From contig CM056574.1 in NCBI GenBank assembly GCA_029721435.1, forward strand, positions 69,483,501 through 69,547,500: 64,000 bases of DNA, in the 5' to 3' direction. The stretch is from Gymnothorax reevesii (taxonomy: Eukaryota; Chordata; Actinopteri; Anguilliformes; Muraenidae). Positions 53,691 through 64,000 of this stretch are shown one piece after another (the stretch's first letter is position 1; every line of letters begins with the position of its first letter). The position numbers and the translations under genes are program-made. Under the pieces are notes generated by a model. The model made no database searches. It saw nothing but the letters and a program-made list of their open reading frames with translations, and was not told the origin of the DNA.

Positions 53691-54347
53691 ATCAGCCTTC
53701 ATTGCTTGCTTGCCATACAACACCAACATCTGGGAAATTTGGCTTTCGGCTTTGGCTCGACGTCGCCATCATTGTCTTCCATGTTCTATTAGTTCTATTA
53801 ACAAATGCGACTGCCCTGTATGTTCGTGATAATCTAAAAAGTTGTGATATTCTCACGAGTGAGGGGATTGATTTTCTAATTGAGGATATCTGTATTAACT
53901 AACTCAAGTCCTAGTAATTTTATACCATTGGTAATACTGTGTAATTTAATGTGTGAATAAAGATATTATTAAATAGGCTACTCTAGATTGAGCCCTACCC
54001 TGGCAAATACCAAAGCACTATCCATTTGTTAATCAATTTTAGCCTTTAAAGAATAGCCGACATGGGAAGAATCATTATCAGTAAATGGGATAATTGATTA
54101 TAATAAAGTATTAGGCACAAGTTCAAGTGAATGTGTCGCTCAAATCAAATAGGATGATAGGCTATGGATATGGAATTCCGTCATTACTGAGGCGGTTTCG
54201 GGGCGGGGAGATGACCGCGTGCGGGGTAAGAATCCTTGTTAAAGCATTTCCATGTCCATTAGTTGCAAACCTGATATCGGAGTAGTTTTCAAGTGCGCAA
54301 TTTCTAAATGAGATTGTATGCACTGTCTTTGATTGTCTTTGTGTGAC

Positions 54348-54648
54348 TGTGTCTGTGACTTTGTGTGGTTTTCACACCAACGTCTGGTCTTTAATTAGTT
54401 GATTGTCTCAATAAGCCAAACCATTTATGAAATCTGACGTTTCATGCGCATTTCTTTAAATTATCATGAAACTACAAAGACTAGTCTTGTCTCCCTTCAT
54501 AAAACATTTTCCTTTGATCGAATCATTGCGAAAATCTATATTTGTGCATGCAATCAATTAACTCAATTAGTCAGGGTAATTGATAAGAATAAAAACCTGC
54601 ATACACACCGGCCCTCCAGGACCGTGATTGCCCACCCCTGGACTAGAA
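54348..54648 (-). mobile_element. hAT-type insertion in Harbinger copy B
   Basis: Absent from copy A, which reads TGTGTGACTAGAATGTTCCC at the corresponding site. On the minus strand the insert begins CAGGGGTGGGCAATCACGGT and continues CCTGGAGGGCCGG, a classic hAT terminus. The other terminus was not recognised. Confidence 0.65.
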
Positions 54649-54844
54649 TGTTCCCTTTGTCTTCTTCCCTGTCTTCCACGGAATAAACAGGCTGGTGTAG
54701 GAGGGGCACATTTTCGATGATCTGATTGCGCTGATTGAGAAGCGCTAAATTCTTTATTTATAATTTCATTATCGCGGCAATTTGTTTGTATGCAGAGCTT
54801 TAATGCCATGGTGGCTAGAGTAAGAAATGACAAGTGTTTGTCAC

Positions 54845-54960
54845 TAACATATTCCCCGCCGCCGCAATTTTATGTGTCCGTACGGACGGAGCCCAATGCT
54901 AAATCCCCCGCTTCGCGCTAATCGTGCGGCGGGGGATAAATAAAGAGATGTGTGAATTAC
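54845..54960. repeat. GC-rich hairpin-containing insert in Harbinger copy B
   Basis: Not present in copy A. Contains TCCCCCGC...GCGGGGGA stem-forming sequence at 54904-54936 within a GC-rich stretch, unlike its AT-rich surroundings. Confidence 0.55.
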
Positions 54961-55496
54961 GTCTTGTAATTGGTACGGCCTACTATTACAGCGGCATATA
55001 AAACCTTGTATCTTCACAATGACAAACTTCAAAGGAAAATAAAAAGTAAATATAAAATAAAATAATAATCATAATTATTATGATAATATAAATGGATAAA
55101 TATAGTTTAAAATTAAAATGTTTAATTTTGCATGTAAGAATAGTGGACATACGAGTTTTCGTTTCTTATCAGTTTGGAGATACGAGGTTTTATCAGCAGG
55201 CCGACGATATTCAAATTTAAAGTCTGGTTTGCGTTTTCCATGGCCCACAAATGCGTTATCATGGTTAATCAGAAAATCCTTTTTCCATGTTTTCCTGATA
55301 GCCATAATCAATGAGCTTTGTACAGAGTCTGCCTCTCTTTTGGATCAGTCACACCTCTTTCATAAGGCCGCCTACATTCTGAAGTTAAGCGCTGTGGGCG
55401 TGATCGAAGCGAGTAGGGGAGAATACGCGTAACTCAAAAGCGCTTAACTCGAAGTGCGTAAAAAAAGACTTAGGCGTTAATGGGAGAATAGACCCC

Positions 55497-55700
55497 GATG
55501 TGAATACACGCATAGTATCCGTGATAGCTGCCGGCGAGGCAACACATGACCTTGGAGCTAGCGTAACGCATGTGACCATGCCACTGCGAGTGGACGTGAG
55601 GTGGATACATATGTATTATCCGTGATGGCTGGCCAGCTAGGCAGCATGTGAGCTTGGTGCTCATGTAGCGCATGTGAGATTGCCACTGTGAGAGGACAAG
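55497..55700. repeat. minisatellite, period about 105 bp, right part
   Basis: Continues 52145-52589: GCATAGTATCCGTGA, GCCACTGCGAGTGGACGTGA at 55580, GCCACTGTGAGAGGAC at 55681. Confidence 0.85.
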
Positions 55701-56420
55701 AAAACATGGCATAGCATCTGTAATGATTTGACAACTTTGGAATAAACATTGCAATCATTTAACAGCACCATTATTGTATGACAATTTATTTGCAATTAAC
55801 ACATACCTTGCACATTTAACATTTGAAAACCATGCTATTCAGGCATTAAATATTAACACACAACAGTTCACATCTCCTACCTCAACCGGACCACAAACAT
55901 TGCATGCATGCAAGCGAGACCACCCACTTGTGTAAACTTTGGACGCTGCTTTGACGAGGCCATGAGAACTGTACGTGGATTATTGTTGAGGCTGAGGGCA
56001 GCATTTATGAAGTGCCCACAGATGACCAACGCCCATGCTTGTAAATTGGAAAGTTCCATCTACACTGAGCTGCAAATGTAACACTCAGAACCTGAATGAA
56101 TGTCCCAAGTAGGTAGAATGTGACAAAGCATTAGATTACCACTTGTAAGCTGAGCCGTACCTAGTGAAGGACAAAATGAAATGATAGCATGGCATTCGTG
56201 CGATTTGGCTGCTTGAATGGATTGCTGTCTTCATTGACAAAGCACAATCATTGGATGACAATTCATTTGCAAAGAGCAAACACATGCCATGCACATTCAT
56301 AACTTGCAAACCATCAAAATTCAGGCATCAATGACTCATGTAATTATGCATCACCCAACACCTAGTTAAGACTTTAAAGGAGTATGAACATTGTATGAAT
56401 GCAAACAAACCACCACCAAC
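55700..56420. repeat. diverged duplication, about 490 bp period
   Basis: ATTGTATGACAATTTATTTG, then ACACATACCTTGCACATTTA at about 55774-55830 is echoed by ATTGGATGACAATTCATTTG, then ACACATGCCATGCACATTCA at about 56252-56300, with CAGGCATTAAAT / CAGGCATCAATG after both. Confidence 0.65.
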
Positions 56421-57985
56421 CAAGATGTAAGGTACTTATACCAGTTTGATGAAGCCACTGAGAGCTACACCTTGACTATGGTTGAGGCAGAGGGTCATGC
56501 AGCGAGACTAATTTCCAAATTTAGCACATTTAATCCGCATTGGAAAAGATTAGAATTAAAATTCCTTAATGCACAAACAATGAAACGCTATATTGGGAGT
56601 CAACTGACAAGTGACAAACTAATTCTTTTGTCTCAATTCTGAAGCAAGGTAGAAACCAGATCCCCAAAATGAGGGTCGAACCCTGAAACTAGATTCTCAC
56701 CCAAGCTGTTCGATAAAGTTGCACATGACAAACATTGCAATAAACGCAACAGTGGAGATTAGGACTGGATACAATAGAATACCTTGGTAAAACAAACAAA
56801 ACTTATAAATTACGTAAAAAACTGAATCAAAAGCTTTAAATATGAAAGCGCTTAACCATTCCTTACATCATGATTATCATCTTCACCTAGTTCAGGAACA
56901 GTTCTATTTGTGATTGGACTGGGACCGGTTTCAGCTGAGCTTAAGCACAGGGATTCCAGGATCAAAATACGTAATCTGGGAGCTATGTAACACAACTTCA
57001 CGAAAAAAAGGTTTGATATCAAAAAACAATCCTCCACTCAACGTAGCTGCCAATAGCAGTAAAGGGAGATTAATGATCAACTATTGACGACACTCGAGAT
57101 AAACAAATAATACCTTGATAAACTCCAAAGCCAAAGCAAACTTAGCAATTGTTAAACACCTAATGATATGGAATTCACTCTAGAGAAGCAGACCACACAA
57201 ATGCTCATTCGGAAAACAGCAACGAAAATAAAGACCCCACAAGTTCCTACCTTGTAGTGCTTGAGAATGAATGAGGATAAATTGATGTAGCTGGTAAAAT
57301 GTAACCTACCGCTCGATGTCAGGAATAGCAAAAGCCAATTAAGAACAAAAGTAACTTAGTAATGCTGCACAGTTCAGATTTTGTTGCCAGGGAACGAGCC
57401 GATTGAATAGCTGTACCTTCTACTGCCGGACCCGCTTTCTGATGCTTCCGCGATATAAGAAGGGTTTGGACGGCTGGCACCCAGCACCAGGACATGACAG
57501 GGAGCCAATGTTTCTGCAGGAGGCCGCTGAACTGTTTCGAACTTAGAACTCCATTGTAGTGAGGAGGATATGCGTTGGCATTGGACAGAGCAAGTAGCAC
57601 CAGTAACTCTGAATGAAGAAGTTCGAGGTTGAACGAATTTACAGGTCTACTTGGACGAATTGAAATATAAAGAACAAAATTGTGAGCAAACTAACATTCC
57701 GGAAGCTGCGTGATGCGAAATCTCTGCAAACAGCGCACAGAAATACGTTATGGGCATTTAAATAAAAGACCTATGGTTGCAATTGGGTGAATGAAATTGC
57801 CTAGGTGTTCCTGGATCTCGTGATTCAACTTTCATTCACACTTCCATTCAATATGGCAAAAAATACATTAATGTAATCCCTGGGAATAAGTATGAAATCA
57901 CCACACTTAGAGGATTTTTCTCCATTTTTTTTACTTCATAGCAAAGAAACAAATCGCTGAAATGACACAAAACAATTTTTGTTTA
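56421..57985. other. no gene recognised
   Basis: Short ORFs only. The stretch 57370-57600 is GC-richer and could be an LTR or exon relic, but no motif supports either. Confidence 0.4.
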
Positions 57986-58894
57986 TTAAAGGTGACCTAA
58001 TATGCTACTTTTTCAAGTTTATGTTTTGGTCTTTGATTCCCCAAGAGTACTCCTGATCGCGTAAAGTAAAAAAAGGGTACTTATTGCGCTCATACTGCCA
58101 TCCTCAAAAAACCCCATTTGTAGTCCATAGTAGTCTCTGACTGAAACGCCTCATTGGGGTGGCTCTTCCGCTATGGCCCCCACTGCCGGTGCGCCCACTT
58201 TCTTCTGACTGGCCAGCTCTGTTGAGGGCGGATCTAGGCAGGACGAGGTAGCAGAACGCAGTTTTCCTAGTCCGTTTTCCAGAGTGAAACTGACACGCCT
58301 CCCAAATGAATTGACGGGCATATTCTGCAATCTAACGCAGTATGTGTGTATAGATCTAATGAAATGAACTTGTTCTAATAAACGCAGCGGCGAAAGTGGA
58401 GGGAGCAGTGCGAAAATCTGGCAGCCAAGCTCAACTTTGCTATCGGCTACAGTTTGCTAATGGTGAGTACAGTGATTCTTCTACTAGGTAGGATGCAGGG
58501 AAAGCTAGAATCCACAACATACAGACACATTTGTAGAACGAGTCGACAAGTGTAGACTGGAGACCGTAGAAATCCGGTGGGTCTGAGTTCAGAGGGAAAC
58601 ATGGACAGCGAGGAGGAGCTAAAAGTGGACCAACAGCTTATGCACTGCTCCGGTGTGTTTTAGGACCTGCTAGTTTGTGTGCATAGCTGTGGTGTGTTGT
58701 AAGCGTGGAGAAACGAACAGCTTCCGTGCTGGTATATGACGAAGGGGCGAAAGTTCAAAGCTATACGGCCTTTTCCGAAATTGACTGCAATAATGGTTTA
58801 CTTATTTCTTCGGAATGACCAGCTTTTCCTTGCGGAAAATAGGCATTATGGATAGTGTGTAAGAGCTAGACAGAGCTCTGGTTGTGTCATGAAC

Positions 58895-60180
58895 ATAATA
58901 TAGGTTTTACAGACCGTAAGTTCCATCTGCATGAACCATTGCTTATGTGGAGCTAGAGAATCGATCGCTTTTACAGGAAAGAATTTAATATTCAATCGAT
59001 GGCAATGCAGAGAAATTGTTTGTTATACCGGACACATTATAGCCTGTGTGCTTCCCTATTGCTTTCACCGGTAGTATCAGAGAGCTTGCCCAGACATTAG
59101 AGATGTATCAGGCTGATCCCGGTCATGCATAAGTAAAGCAATTGTTTCATAAGCACCCAAAAACACATCCCAAGCTCCGCAAAATCTACGTCTGGTCTAA
59201 CTGCAGCCTTACTCGGCAGACACATACAGCACCTCTCCGGTTAGCTTCAACTGTAGTGGCTACAATCAGGGAACGTTATGATGAAACTGTCACATTGATG
59301 CTCACCGAAGTAACACAAGCTGACCGATCATAATTGCTGCATATAATTTGACCAGAAGCATTTTTAATTAGCAGAGCACGCAAACTAACATGCAATAGTT
59401 GATAAGCAATCATGACTTTGAATGTAATCTGTCGCGCGAAAAATTTGTTTCGCGTCCGGTGTGAAAGCTGCTTGATGTGCCCATAACGTGTATTCACATC
59501 TTTGCATTGACTTTGAATGTAGGCTAATCTGTCCTGCGAAAAATTTGTTTTGTGTCTGATGTGAAAGCAGCTTTATGTATAGTACACAACAGCTAGAGAG
59601 AGCTCGGTTATGTTATGACCATAACGCAGGTTTTGCAGACCATAAGTCCGTTAGCGTGGACAAGTTGCTTATGTGGAGCTAACAAATTGATCACTTCTAC
59701 AGGAAAGAATTACCAATTTAATCTCCGCCTTTTTCAGCTTTTTATTAGCCACAACAATTTCTATAGGGGGATGAAATTATGTTAAGTTAGTGCAGATAAA
59801 TCATTTGTAAACCGGTAGAGCTTCTGCGTTTTGCATTGCTTTCATGGTAGTACCAGAGAGCTTGCTCAGACATTTGTGAGGTATCTCGGTCATGGATAAG
59901 TGAAGCGATCACGAACTGTAGTGGCTACATTCGGGCAATGTAATGATGAAACTGCCACATTGATGCTTACCAAAGTAACACAAGCATACCGATCAGAATT
60001 ACTGCATATAAGTTAACCAGGAGCATTTTTAATTGCCCCAGAAAAACCAATTTGCATGACACGCAAACTAACATGCAGTAGCTGGTAACCAAGCAGTCAT
60101 AACCACTGAGACAAACCCTTGCAATACAGGTTTTACAGACTGCAAGTTCTGTTACTGTGAACAGTTGTACCAAGCATCCA
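58895..60180. repeat. internal repeat units of Kolobok-like copy B
   Basis: TAGGTTTTACAGACCGTAAG (58901), CAGGTTTTGCAGACCATAAG (59626) and CAGGTTTTACAGACTGCAAG (60128) start diverged units. These contain TGCTTATGTGGAGCTA and TTTTACAGGAAAGAAT and match, in reverse, the ~615-bp units of copy A. Spacing is irregular because of indels. Confidence 0.75.
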
Positions 60181-60183
60181 AAT

Positions 60184-60543
60184 TCATCCATCCATCCATT
60201 TTCTATACCCGCTTATTCCTCACTAGGTTTCACGGGGCGAGCTGGAGCCTATCCCAGCTGACTACGGGCAAAGGCTGGGACCCACCCTGAACAGCTTGCC
60301 AATCCATCGCAGGGCGCACACACCGTTCACTCTCACACTCATACCTATGGGCAATTTAGTGTCTCCAATTAGCCTGATATGCATGTCTTTGGACTGTGGG
60401 AGGAAACCGGAGTACCCGGCGAAAACCCATGCAACACGGGGAGAACATGCAAACTCCACACAGAAAGGCCCCAGGCCGGATTCGAACCCACGACCTTCTT
60501 GCTGTGAGGCAGCAATGCTAACCACTGTGCCACCGTGCCGCCC
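60184..60543 (-). mobile_element. SINE with LINE2-like 3' end, full length
   Basis: The minus strand starts GGGCGGCACGGTGGCACAGT, with TGGTTAGCATTGCTGCCTCA and B-box GGGTTCGAATCC, the same body as 13771-14105, and ends in (GGAT)n. The 11-bp duplication AGCATCCAAAT flanks it (60173-60183 and 60544-60554). Confidence 0.95.
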
Positions 60544-60554
60544 AGCATCCAAAT

Positions 60555-62345
60555 ATGCGGTGAGGGGCAACAGAAAAAAGGGCTGAATATACCCCGACTA
60601 GTAATCAGATTACGCCACCCCAGAAAAACCAATTCCATTAGGCCCCAAGGAAAACCGCACAGTACTTAACTGAACACTATGACCAGATTCAAATGCACGA
60701 GGCGACACACGTGAATTCCGATTCAAATCGTTTTATTAATTAGGGGAAAAGGGAATGGGGGAGAATGTAGATCCAAAACCCTGGAAACAAGTGATTTAGC
60801 AAAATACGAAAAGGTATATTTATTAAATACCAGTGTGCCAGTATGGCTAAAAACAATCCGATATACCTTGAATTAGAAAATCCACACAACACGTCTAGAA
60901 ACAGAAGAGGGCTAGGCAGGGCTTACCTGAGGGAGGCACACTAACAGTAGGCGTGCTCTGGATTCCACAACACCCACATGTGCACACACTCGAGGTAGTG
61001 GTGATCTGTGAACACTCCACAGCTACAACGCAAAGCACACAGCACACTACACAACACTTAACCATTAACCACACCCCTGCATGCAGTGTCAGAGGCCGCC
61101 ACCAGGTGCCTAGCCTCCCTCTGAAATCGTTCAACACCTGCCGAAGGGAATAAACAGCTCAGATTATTGCACAACAAAAATAGCAACAATCACTTAAAAT
61201 AAGACATTGATAACCATATCAGAACGGGGAGAATATGGCCCAGGACTAGCCCAAGCACCTTTAACAGACTGGTCCTATTACAATTGAACACAAGATCATT
61301 ACAATATTTGACCCCTAAATAACTTGCACTTGATCAATAGAATACCAATGATCCAAACAAAAGCAGCAACGAAAAAAGGAAAACAATAAAACAAATTAAA
61401 GAAAAACAAACAGACACACAAAGATTCAATTCAAAACATGAAGTCCCAGGATTCCAAGAGGAAACAATTTACAAGCAAGGAATTTGGCAGTCGTACAAAA
61501 CAGCAGCGCCGCCGCCTGCGTGATCGAACCTCCAGCGCACCGGCCGCTTACTCCTGCAACGGGCAGATTCTTGTCATTACGCCAAAAATACTATAAATAA
61601 TCTTAATGGTTATACTACGTACCCACACTGGATAGGCGACAATTACGTCACGGAATCTCAATGCAAGACAATAAGCCTATATTAAACCAGCGTAAATAAT
61701 ACCCTTGCAGAAACAAAAGTCCTAGTTCATTGATTTGAATGCACAAGGAACCTACCTGAGCCAACACGAAGAGTAGGCTACTCAAAATAGATTACGTGCC
61801 AGGTTGCAGATCTTCTCTACAAACTAGAGTTTGATCAGCACCCGTTTACTAAAGCTCAACTACAATATCATAATGGCCATAAAAAGAGAACGTACCAAAG
61901 CAGAGGAGTCGAGAAACATACCCACCACGAAATGACAATGCGCAGTTCCTCCCTACAAACATGCGATAGTTAAAGCCAAGATGAATATGTTAACCATGCA
62001 ATTCCCAACAGTAGAATTAACATACCTGAACAGGCAGGAACACTTGCAAACACGAAATTAAGCAGCAGGAAGTTATGACTACAGGGCTACAAACAAACAA
62101 AGACAAAATAAGCCGAAAAGGAAGAGTAAAAGGAATTATCCCACTCGCTAGTGAATACAAGCCTACCTGGCAAAACAGGAAGCCACATCCACGAAAGAGG
62201 GGGGGCGTGGTTACGGATGCAATTACCAGCACAAACACCTTCCGGCCCTTTTATTACCATCCGACCGAAAGCTACCAATGACGACAGTTGACAAGTAGAT
62301 TGACTTATTGACCATAGGACAGGAAGTCTAGAAACAGCGTTACCC
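60555..62345 (-). mobile_element. about 1.8-kb insertion in Kolobok copy B, LTR-like, unclassified
   Basis: Copy A has about 90 bp between the words that flank this segment, so it is foreign. On the minus strand it begins TGTAATAGGG, has TAATAAAAGGG (TATA-like) about 110 bp in, and ends CCTCACCGCA, giving TG...CA. No target duplication is clear and no protein was recognised. A long solo LTR is the best guess. Confidence 0.4.
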
Positions 62346-62639
62346 TATTACACATATTTAGGACACAAATATTAGCAACAGTAACTTGGCTATGTTAGCT
62401 GCTGTGCTCCAGCCACAATCAACTGGCTATCACATCAGGTTGGCTTATGCAGTAAAAGCAACTTACAGCTTCTGTGTCGGCGAGTCATGGACAGTCGTGA
62501 CCAATACAGGCTTTATCTTCAGATATTTTACAAAGCCTGCGTTTGAGGTCAATTGTTAGTGCTAACTATCGCTAGCGGTCCTGCTAGCCACCCGTAAAAC
62601 GTTAGCTTCACTTACATTCTGTTATATAGTTACTTACAG

Positions 62640-63010
62640 CTTGTAGCTTCGAGTGCTTGATCAATGCAACTGTTTCAGGTTTGAGAAGCAGCTGAAACGC
62701 TTATCCTGTGTTGAATTATCCTTTATTAACAAAACTGTCCTTGGTGAAATGCTGAGCACAATCAGCTGCCGTTCCCTTTGGCCGTGGCTGTTTGCTGCCA
62801 GCAAACAAAAAAAGCTACCCACTGATTTCTGGTGGCATCATCTTTTGGAAGAGAAATATTTGTTTATCTTTGCGTCTAAAAGTAAACGGACAAGTAGCTT
62901 TGGGAGCGATACTGACAAAATTGCACCTCAAATGATCTGCGGTTCTTCTTTTGTATTTCCAAAAGTGCAGACGCTACTAAGGCATAGTATGATCTGCCGT
63001 TGTTAGTGCC
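62640..63010 (-). pseudogene. THAP-domain exon, copy B
   Basis: The minus strand shows RRSFEVQFCQ, a stop, IFLFQKMMPPEISG (shifted LPKDDA... frame), FAGSKQPRPKGTAADCAQHF and TKDSFVNKG followed by TAA at 62716-62718. Same layout as 35256-35600 in copy A, including the stop directly after NKG. Frame changes break the N-terminal half. Donor-like GTAAGTAACTA follows at about 62640. Confidence 0.7.
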
Positions 63011-63297
63011 TGCTAGAATAATTTCCGGTGTGGGCAGGTATAGTGCAGTGGTTGGCTCTAGCTAGGTGTGTACTAATTGGATGGCACAACCTGATGTCAG
63101 GTTTTGCCCAGATCTCGTGAAGATCTCGGGAGGAGATGTTCAGAGAGGAATCACGCTCACGAAATCACGTTCTTGGATTACGGCAAAATCCTTGTATCTT
63201 CTGTTAAGAAACTTTTCAGAGGTTGAGCATGGACAACCAACATTATAACAAACTAACACGTACTTAAAGAAGGATTAGCATGTTAGGTCCCCTTTAA

Positions 63298-63368
63298 CTT
63301 TATGTTCAGGGTTCAAGAAACCCACCTCAAAAAAATAAGATTAATTTATTTTAATTAATGGTATATTT
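63298..63368. other. spacer between Kolobok copy B and the terminal Tc1 element
   Basis: AT-rich; contains TTAATTTATTTTAATTAAT. Confidence 0.4.
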
Positions 63369-64000
63369 TTAAATAATCACTTGGAGGAAAAAATTATGGA
63401 ATCTTTAACAAGAAATCAAAATTAGTACTTTGTTGTTCCTCCTCGGACCTCTACGGCAGACTCAATTCTTTGAGGCATGGGCTTCCCTAATAAAAAACCA
63501 TATTCTCCATCAAGCTGGTACCAACTTTGTTGAATAGCAGTTGACAGATCAGCTTTGCACGGCGGAGTCTTGTCATGGGCCATTTTTTTTTTCAGTTGAA
63601 TTAAGACCCTTACTGTGTGCTGGCCATGTCATTGAGTTTATCTACCTTTCCTGAAGAAAAGCTTTAATATTGTTTGCTCCATGGTAAGATTGTCCTGAAT
63701 AAGACTTCGTCATCACCAAACCTATTTTCTTTTGATGGAAATTTGCAAAACTACTGTAATTTTTGACCTAGTTGAGTGGAAACAACCAACATCGTTTGCT
63801 ACAATTCATGTTCAATTTCCTTCTTGAAGAGGTTTTATAATCCTTTCCATTTTTTCAATAGCCAGCTTTCTTGTTAGTGCCATGCCTTCTCTCAATTAGT
63901 CAAGTCCAACACTTTGGAAGGTCTGCAAGCACTATCTTTTCACTGCAGACTAATTTGCATATTTAGGTTTGTGCTGGTATTTCTTTAGAATTGCTGATTA
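63369..64000 (-). mobile_element. Tc1/mariner element, C-terminal end, runs off the window
   Basis: The terminus CTTGGAGGAAAAAATTATGG near 63381 is followed, on the minus strand, by the transposase end: MAHDKTPPCKADLSTAIQQS, WYQLDGEYGFLLGKPMPQRI, ESAVEVRGGTTKY and a stop at about 63425. The W-x-x-I/L-D...SMPQRI-x-AVI-x-x-KGG-x-TKY pattern is a common fish Tc1/mariner C-terminus. Upstream sequence to 64000 carries frame breaks. Confidence 0.75.

Larger units (their letters stand above)
52590..55496 (+). mobile_element. PIF/Harbinger element, copy B (both ends intact)
   Basis: The ends GGGGTCTATTCTCCCAT (52590-52606) and its complement ATGGGAGAATAGACCCC (55480-55496) are perfect inverted repeats of 17 bp. 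The 3-bp duplication GAT flanks it (52587-52589 and 55497-55499); removal restores the minisatellite unit. The interior contains a transposase N-terminal remnant (+) and a Myb-like fragment (-). Two extra insertions relative to copy A lie at about 54348-54648 and 54845-54960. It is non-autonomous. Confidence 0.92.
57990..63293 (-). mobile_element. Kolobok-like TTAA transposon with THAP domain, copy B
   Basis: The ends AGGTGACCTAATATGCTA (57990) and the complement of TTAGCATGTTAGGTCCCCT (63293) are inverted repeats, directly bounded by TTAA at 57986-57989 and 63294-63297. On the minus strand it starts with the THAP exon region and is collinear with copy A up to the internal repeat units. A SINE (60184-60543) and an about 1.8-kb insert are nested. 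No catalytic transposase domain was recognised in the remaining sequence, so it is probably non-autonomous. Confidence 0.8.

Noticed and set aside
57990..63293. piggyBac or P element assignment
   Set aside because: TTAA fits piggyBac, but no piggyBac transposase motif was found and THAP is not typical of it; P elements make 8-bp duplications.

Overview
The window looks like teleost fish genomic DNA made almost entirely of transposable elements (TEs). No complete host gene was found. Evidence for a fish genome is the mix of families: Tc1/mariner elements with fish-type termini, PIF/Harbinger with a Myb-like partner gene, a THAP-domain TTAA (Kolobok-type) element, a tyrosine-recombinase DIRS1-like retrotransposon, Ty3/gypsy pol, a Jockey-type reverse transcriptase scrap, tRNA-headed SINEs and an L2-tailed SINE, plus CA microsatellites and AT-rich spacer. 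The species cannot be fixed from sequence alone.

Layout. 1-2570: minus-strand Ty3/gypsy pol with several stops and frame breaks. 2732-3090: a 182-bp tandem duplication. 3700-4264: a minus-strand gag-like relic, probably BEL/Pao. 6.1-7.8 kb: CA-rich minisatellite and a SINE. 8758-10435: a hAT element with a perfect 8-bp target duplication and the first coding block of a ZMYM1-like transposase. 10.58-23.58 kb: a deeply nested zone. A ~170-bp minisatellite is split by a Tc1 element (itself split by a 1.05-kb element with 8-bp duplication and by an L2-tailed SINE). A second Tc1 element (14382-23579) follows; it is interrupted by a solo LTR, a ~6-kb block holding Harbinger copy A and two SINEs, a 0.64-kb repeat module and another SINE. 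23.6-27.5 kb: SINE and LTR pieces, a Jockey RT scrap, a TAA-flanked MITE and a Tc1 element with an intact transposase N-terminus.

27.5-34.9 kb is the least repetitive part; it shows no recognisable gene, only degenerate minisatellite and CA repeats. 34.93-37.83 kb: Kolobok-like copy A with a THAP exon and a ~615-bp internal duplication. 39.99-43.32 kb: a Tc1-type element split by an LTR-internal-LTR-internal-LTR array with a 5-bp duplication; its middle LTR is a chimera of the outer two. 45.2-45.5 kb: an unrecognised exon-like minus-strand segment. 45.6-50.44 kb: a nearly full-length DIRS1-like element on the minus strand, with inverted terminal repeats and an internal complementary region. 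52.1-55.7 kb: a ~105-bp minisatellite split by Harbinger copy B. 57990-63293: Kolobok-like copy B on the minus strand, with perfect TTAA flanks and two nested insertions. 63.3 kb to the end: the C-terminal end of a minus-strand Tc1/mariner transposase.

How the parts relate. The coding pieces belong to mobile elements, and nearly all are broken. Paired copies (Harbinger A/B, Kolobok A/B, the two LTRs, eight SINE-related pieces) let ancestral structure be read directly. Shared lesions in paired copies point to amplification from already defective masters. I see no evidence for a new cellular system. The most interesting items are the THAP/TTAA elements with internal repeats, the chimeric three-LTR array, the Harbinger deletion derivative that joins transposase to an antisense Myb-like gene, and an unclassified 1.05-kb element with long inverted ends.
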